Assembly: GCA_019418545.1 (NCBI GenBank)
Contig: DYBQ01000009.1
Coordinates: 1-17,533, forward strand
Direction: 5' to 3'
Length of the DNA stretch: 17,533 nt
Source of the DNA: Clostridiales bacterium
Lineage (GTDB): Bacteria; Bacillota; Clostridia; Oscillospirales; Acutalibacteraceae
The number at the start of each line of letters is the position of its first letter. Position 1 is the stretch's first letter. This document shows positions 14,750 to 17,533 of this stretch, in pieces. The notes below the pieces were generated by a model, which was given only the letters and a program-made list of their open reading frames with translations, was not told the origin of the DNA and did not search any database. A program made the translations under genes and the position numbers.

Positions 14750-15475
14750 TCAAACATAAGTAATATCCAGCGTTGTCCCGGAAACAGACATGTTCAAAGT
14801 TTTTCCGCCTATTTTTTTCGCATTATCAACTGGAACTTCAACAGCATATTCACTTCCAAGGCTGTCCATTTCATTATAAAATTTTATAACACCTGACAAC
14901 GAATCTGAAGACACGCGAATAGGGCCTGTATAATTCTGCCCTTTTCCAGGGACTGCTGGGGGAGTGAATAGTTTTATGCTATTCGCAGAAACAGCCTCCC
15001 CTAAATTGGCATTGGACCCAATTATCCAAAGGTGCGTGTTCTCGGCATCCCACAACATTAAAACACGGCTGTTGGCCTGAAAGTACCCATCTGGGATTGC
15101 TTGCCCGGAGGTTAGCGTGCATGCCACTGTGCGCCCCATAACTTTAAACGTATCGCCCGTGGTAAATTCGCTTGGCCCAGCAAACGCTTGGTCCGGAATC
15201 ATAATAAACAATGCAGCAGGCGGGTCATCAAGGTCAAAAAAGTTCCGTTCTTTCCAAACTTGCATTTCAGGCACACCAGCGTTTCCTCCGCCGCCAGAGC
15301 TTTGCTTTATCTCTTCCAGAATAACGTTTAAGCCTTTTTTGGTCGCTTCATCATATACTTGCTCTATCACAGTTGCAGGAAGAATATATTTGCTCCCGTC
15401 CAAAGAAATAAGCCGGGTCTTCTCACTTTGAGAAGGCCCGGCTTTTGCGATGCTGTTCTCTTTAACAATTTTCAT
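14750..15475 (-). CDS. Tail-fibre-like protein with conserved C-terminal tag (241 aa)
   Basis: The ATG at 15475 follows AAAGGAGGAG at 12-13 bases, which is long; no better start is seen. The N-terminus is polar (KENSIAKAGPSQSEKTRLIS, then YILPATVIEQVYDEATKKGL) with a Gly-rich hinge (SSGGGGNAG). The body is beta-rich (FKVMGRTVACTLTSGQAIPD, FQANSRVLMLWDAENTHLWI). The end, KKIGGKTLNMSVSGTTLDIT, is nearly the same as the end of the next gene, so the two share a C-terminal module, which suggests tail appendage components exchanging ends. It starts 110 bp after the recombinase terminator and its stop overlaps the following open frame. No family name is certain. Confidence 0.65.
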   Translation of the reverse strand: MKIVKENSIAKAGPSQSEKTRLISLDGSKYILPATVIEQVYDEATKKGLNVILEEIKQSSGGGGNAGVPEMQVWKERNFFDLDDPPAALFIMIPDQAFAGPSEFTTGDTFKVMGRTVACTLTSGQAIPDGYFQANSRVLMLWDAENTHLWIIGSNANLGEAVSANSIKLFTPPAVPGKGQNYTGPIRVSSDSLSGVIKFYNEMDSLGSEYAVEVPVDNAKKIGGKTLNMSVSGTTLDITYV

Positions 15476-15566
15476 ACTGCCGCAACACTCCTCCTTTGGT
15501 TATATCAGCCCAGCGCAGAGAAGAATCCTGCGCGAGCAATCGTGTTTATTATGCAACTTTCTTATA

Positions 15567-15597
15567 TAAAAAAGCTGCCTGATATCAGACAGCTAAA
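15567..15597 (-). terminator. Intrinsic terminator of the recombinase gene
   Basis: On minus, AGCTGTCTGATATCAGGCAGCT is an almost perfect palindrome (two central T/G mismatches) followed by six T. It overlaps the TGA stop of the recombinase (15585-15587) and separates it from the fibre-like gene at 15475. Confidence 0.8.
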
Positions 15598-16658
15598 AGT
15601 GTTTGTTTGCGCAGAAATTTGAGGGCTCGTCTGAGCTCATCCATCTCATTATGGACATAGATGCGTGCTGTTACATTGACATCCTTATGTCCCAAAATTT
15701 TGCTAATGGAATAAATATCGGCTCCATGGCGCCGAAGAAACGTGCCGTAAGTATGTCGCAGTTCGTGGGCTGTTAATTGGGGTATATCCGGTTGTTGTTC
15801 GGCCATGCGGGCCATCTCCGCCTTTAGACGGCGGCTCCATGTGTCAGGCCTCATAAGCCCTCCCGTGGGGCCAGGTATCAGCATAGGGCTGTCCGGGTAC
15901 ATCTGCAAAAGGATTTCCACGGCTTGACGCCCGCGCGGGGATAGCGGCGCAGTGCGGCCGCTATGGCACTTGGGTGGCCCCTCGCAGGGGCCCTTGCCTG
16001 GCACAAGGTGCACGGCACGCGATACTGTCCAGGTGTTTTTACGCCGGGAAAAATCATCTTTGTGCCATCCCAGCAGCTCGCCGCGGCGCACGCCAGTCTC
16101 CAGGAGCAGCACCACCTCTGGCATGCGCCGGATAAACCACCGGGAGGCGCTCTCAATCTCAGCATCACTGTATACCTCCTTGACATGTTTAGTCGCAATA
16201 CTTTCCAGCCGGCAAAATTTTGCCGGGTTACGAGTGCACAGGTCATTATGTACCGCAGTATCAAATATCCCCATCACGCACATACGCACCTTTGCGCACA
16301 TGGATGCCGACAGCGTTGTCTTTGTGAGATACAAAGCCTGTATATCTGCGGGGGTAATATCCAGCAGATATTTGTCGCCCAGAGTAGGCAGCAGATGCTT
16401 GTATACCGTGCTCTCGTAGGTTGTTGTGTAAGCTGCTCTTGACACAAAAGGTTTTTTGTAGAGCAGCAGCCATTGTTTGGCCCATCCGGCAAAAGTATAG
16501 ATGTCAAGGGCTTTTTGTGGCATGCCATGCTCTTGCCGGTAGGCCTCGGCTACAGCTTTTGCGGCCTCTTTTGTGCGGCCGTAAAACGCCTTTTTAATGG
16601 CTTGCCCATCTGCACGATATCCTATGGTTGATTGCACCTTTTTGATTTTTCTGCGCAT
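15585..16658 (-). CDS. Tyrosine recombinase, probably the tail-fibre shuffling recombinase
   Basis: 357 residues from the ATG at 16658, which lies 8 bases after GGAGG; the longer frame to 16712 lacks a site. The N-terminal part has the arm-binding style of Firmicutes integrases (KAFYGRTKEAAKAVAEAYRQ), then a core-binding domain (FAGWAKQWLLLYKKPFVSRA). The catalytic domain shows R in ETGVRRGELLG, then HELRHTYG (H-x2-R), LGHKDVNVT (second His) and the Tyr in ARIYVHNEM, so all active-site residues are present. It cuts and rejoins DNA at paired sites. It sits inside the tail region, not at a prophage end, and begins 60 bp from the first of three identical 16-bp sites at alternative fibre ends, as Rci does in shufflons. 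It could still be the phage integrase. Confidence 0.85.
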   Translation of the reverse strand: MRRKIKKVQSTIGYRADGQAIKKAFYGRTKEAAKAVAEAYRQEHGMPQKALDIYTFAGWAKQWLLLYKKPFVSRAAYTTTYESTVYKHLLPTLGDKYLLDITPADIQALYLTKTTLSASMCAKVRMCVMGIFDTAVHNDLCTRNPAKFCRLESIATKHVKEVYSDAEIESASRWFIRRMPEVVLLLETGVRRGELLGWHKDDFSRRKNTWTVSRAVHLVPGKGPCEGPPKCHSGRTAPLSPRGRQAVEILLQMYPDSPMLIPGPTGGLMRPDTWSRRLKAEMARMAEQQPDIPQLTAHELRHTYGTFLRRHGADIYSISKILGHKDVNVTARIYVHNEMDELRRALKFLRKQTLLAV

Positions 16659-16671
16659 TTTGCCCGCCTCC

Positions 16672-16712
16672 AATGGTTTTTTACCATTGTACAGCATTTG
16701 GGATTTGGGCAA
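16672..16712 (-). promoter_or_regulatory. Recombinase promoter and leader palindrome
   Basis: On minus, TTGCCC (16712-16707), a 15-nt spacer and TACAAT (16691-16686) are a weak match to a promoter. A perfect inverted repeat, CAATGGT-TTTTT-ACCATTG (about 16671-16689), overlaps the -10 box and ends close to the GGAGG. It could be an operator or an RNA hairpin limiting expression. Seen in sequence; function inferred. Confidence 0.4.
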
Positions 16713-16717
16713 TATGC

Positions 16718-16733
16718 TTGTGGTGCTAATTTT
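16718..16733 (+). repeat. Recombination site 1 (16-bp TTGTGGTGCTAATTTT)
   Basis: This sequence is identical to 17024-17039 and to the reverse complement of 17518-17533. It encodes C-G-A-N-F in frame with each fibre cassette. It is the boundary between the recombinase leader and cassette 1. Sites 1 and 2 are direct, site 3 inverted, so 1x3 and 2x3 give inversions and 1x2 gives deletion. Confidence 0.85.
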
Positions 16734-17015
16734 AGCCTAGGTAATCAGGGCGGCAAAAAAGAACATACCCTCGTCACAGACGAGTTGCCAAGTATGCAGT
16801 TGACTTTATGGCATAGCGGAGGCAGTGGGCAAGCATATTTCAGCCGACCAATCGGAATTAACGGTGGAGGCGGCAGAACAGAAATTTCTCAGATATCAAT
16901 GTCAGGTATCTCAAAAACCGGTTATGCAGATATTAAAGCCTCTCTGCCTGGAAAGTCCCGTGCAATCAATTTATTGCCGCCATATCTCGTGCAATGTGCA
17001 CATGTCCATACTTAA
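16719..17015 (+). CDS. Silent tail-fibre C-terminal cassette 1 (tail collar type)
   Basis: 98 codons open from the repeat: CGANFSLGNQGGKKEHTLVT, then DELPSMQ, a variable Gly-rich region (GQAYFSRPIGINGGGGRTEI) and a conserved end RAINLLPPYLVQCAHVHT. The GG-x-K-EHTL, E-x-P and PPY-x-VQ-x-x-H pattern belongs to phage tail-collar and receptor-binding C-termini. The His of the usual EMPxHxH motif is missing (LPSMQL). No start codon or ribosome binding site of its own belongs here, so it is not expressed in this orientation. Inversion between sites 1 and 3 would put it onto the fibre gene beyond 17533. Its stop is 8 bp before site 2. Confidence 0.85.
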   Translation, partial: CGANFSLGNQGGKKEHTLVTDELPSMQLTLWHSGGSGQAYFSRPIGINGGGGRTEISQISMSGISKTGYADIKASLPGKSRAINLLPPYLVQCAHVHT

Positions 17016-17023
17016 CATTCAGA

Positions 17024-17039
17024 TTGTGGTGCTAATTTT
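17024..17039 (+). repeat. Recombination site 2 (16-bp repeat)
   Basis: This copy lies in the same orientation as site 1 and about 306 bp from it. Flanks beyond the 16 bp differ, which defines the conserved core. It opens cassette 2 in frame. Confidence 0.85.
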
Positions 17040-17270
17040 CTCTTATTGGAAACAGGCGGGGAAAAAGAGCATACACTCACTACCGAGGAGATGCCGGAAC
17101 ATAAGCATGTCATGCCTTATACAACAGGTAATGGCGCCTCGGCTGGCGTTGGGTATAAATTAGGCACCAGTGAAACGCAATCATGGAGTTCCACTCTAAC
17201 AACTGGCGCCGGAAAAGCTCACAATAACATGCCGCCTTATATAGTACAGATTGTCCATGTCAAGTCTTGA
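17025..17270 (+). CDS. Silent tail-fibre C-terminal cassette 2 (tail collar type)
   Basis: 81 codons from the repeat: CGANFLLLETGGEKEHTLTT, EEMPEHKHVMP, a variable part (GNGASAGVGYKLGTSETQSW) and the conserved end AHNNMPPYIVQIVHVKS. The EMPEHKH His cluster is probably the metal or fold-stabilising motif seen in collar proteins. It has no translation start and is silent here. Its end overlaps that of cassette 3 on the other strand by 11 bp (17260-17270). Inversion between sites 2 and 3 would switch cassette 3 for this one. Confidence 0.85.
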   Translation, partial: CGANFLLLETGGEKEHTLTTEEMPEHKHVMPYTTGNGASAGVGYKLGTSETQSWSSTLTTGAGKAHNNMPPYIVQIVHVKS

Positions 17271-17532
17271 TGTGGGCTATCTGACATAGGTATGGAGGCA
17301 TATTATTATGAGGAGAATCGTCCCCCACAGGCTGAATCCCCCCGTTTGAATTATTTACGCAGGCGACACGCTGAAAAGACGATGAATGAATGGCAGCGAC
17401 AGATGGCCCGTACAAACTTCCTGATGTATTTTCCCAGATAAATAATTGGTGTTGATGTTTAGGCATTTCTGCAGGTGTAAGTTGGTGCTCTTTTTCTCCG
17501 CCTTGTGACAGGGCTTCAAAATTAGCACCACA
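17260..17532 (-). CDS. Tail-fibre C-terminal cassette 3, probably the expressed one (N-terminus outside window)
   Basis: 90 codons read leftward from the repeat at the window edge: CGANFEALSQGGEKEHQLTP, AEMPKHQHQLF, a variable region (ENTSGSLYGPSVAAIHSSSF) and the conserved end SPHNNMPPYLCQIAHIKT. It has the same orientation as the rest of the tail genes and no start of its own, so it most likely completes a fibre gene whose constant part lies beyond 17533. Expression in this state is inferred from orientation and cannot be checked in the window. Confidence 0.8.
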   Translation of the reverse strand, partial: CGANFEALSQGGEKEHQLTPAEMPKHQHQLFIWENTSGSLYGPSVAAIHSSSFQRVACVNNSNGGIQPVGDDSPHNNMPPYLCQIAHIKT

Positions 17533-17533
17533 A
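17518..17533 (-). repeat. Recombination site 3 (16-bp repeat, inverted)
   Basis: TTGTGGTGCTAATTTT on minus, at the last base of the window. It is inverted relative to sites 1 and 2 and forms the joint between cassette 3 and the presumed constant fibre gene. More sites or cassettes may lie beyond it. Confidence 0.85.

Noticed and set aside
1..17533. CRISPR array, tRNA or rRNA genes
   Set aside because: No regularly spaced repeats, no cloverleaf and no conserved rRNA segments were seen on either strand.

Overview
The window looks like part of the tail region of a temperate phage or prophage of a Gram-positive anaerobe, probably a gut Clostridia-type host. The basis is the strong AGGAGG-type ribosome binding sites, the TTG and GTG starts, a TP901-type tape-measure protein, a tail-collar fibre C-terminus and a Firmicutes-style tyrosine recombinase. 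No gene pins down a genus. Almost all phage genes read leftward on the minus strand; the right edge cuts a tail-fibre gene and the left edge cuts the tape-measure gene.

Right end (16659-17533): three alternative C-terminal cassettes of a tail fibre (two plus, one minus), each beginning at the same 16-bp repeat, lie next to a tyrosine recombinase gene (16658-15585). This is a shufflon-like layout. The rightmost cassette, on minus, appears to be the one joined to a fibre gene beyond the window. Five small tail-associated genes follow (15475-12535), then an intrinsic terminator, then the tape-measure gene starting at 12456.

Main feature: the tape-measure gene is split. Exon 1 (12456-10567) and exon 2 (4626-1, continuing out of the window) are separated by about 5.94 kb. 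The insertion begins, in the sense direction, with a clear group I intron catalytic core: P1, P3, P4, P6, P7, P8 and P9 can all be drawn. Right after P9 there is a 12-nt sequence whose exact complement lies 5.5 kb downstream, abutting a 10-bp hairpin and a 3' splice site that restores the frame. The simplest reading is a giant group I intron whose P9-side stem has been opened to carry a multigene island.

Cargo (about 4696-10110): it looks more AT-rich than the tail genes and carries about a dozen genes on both strands with their own promoters. They are a 57-residue phage-type protein; a three-gene operon (unknown protein with a YRG motif, a DUF6575-like protein, a possible SecB-like protein); a plus-strand operon (membrane coiled-coil protein, a 105-residue protein, an acidic tail-anchored protein) that meets the first operon at a bidirectional terminator; four small membrane proteins, one probably broken; and a membrane-anchored zinc-ribbon protein. 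I recognise no homing endonuclease, reverse transcriptase or transposase. This looks like moron or defence-type cargo that leaves tape-measure function intact only if the intron splices.
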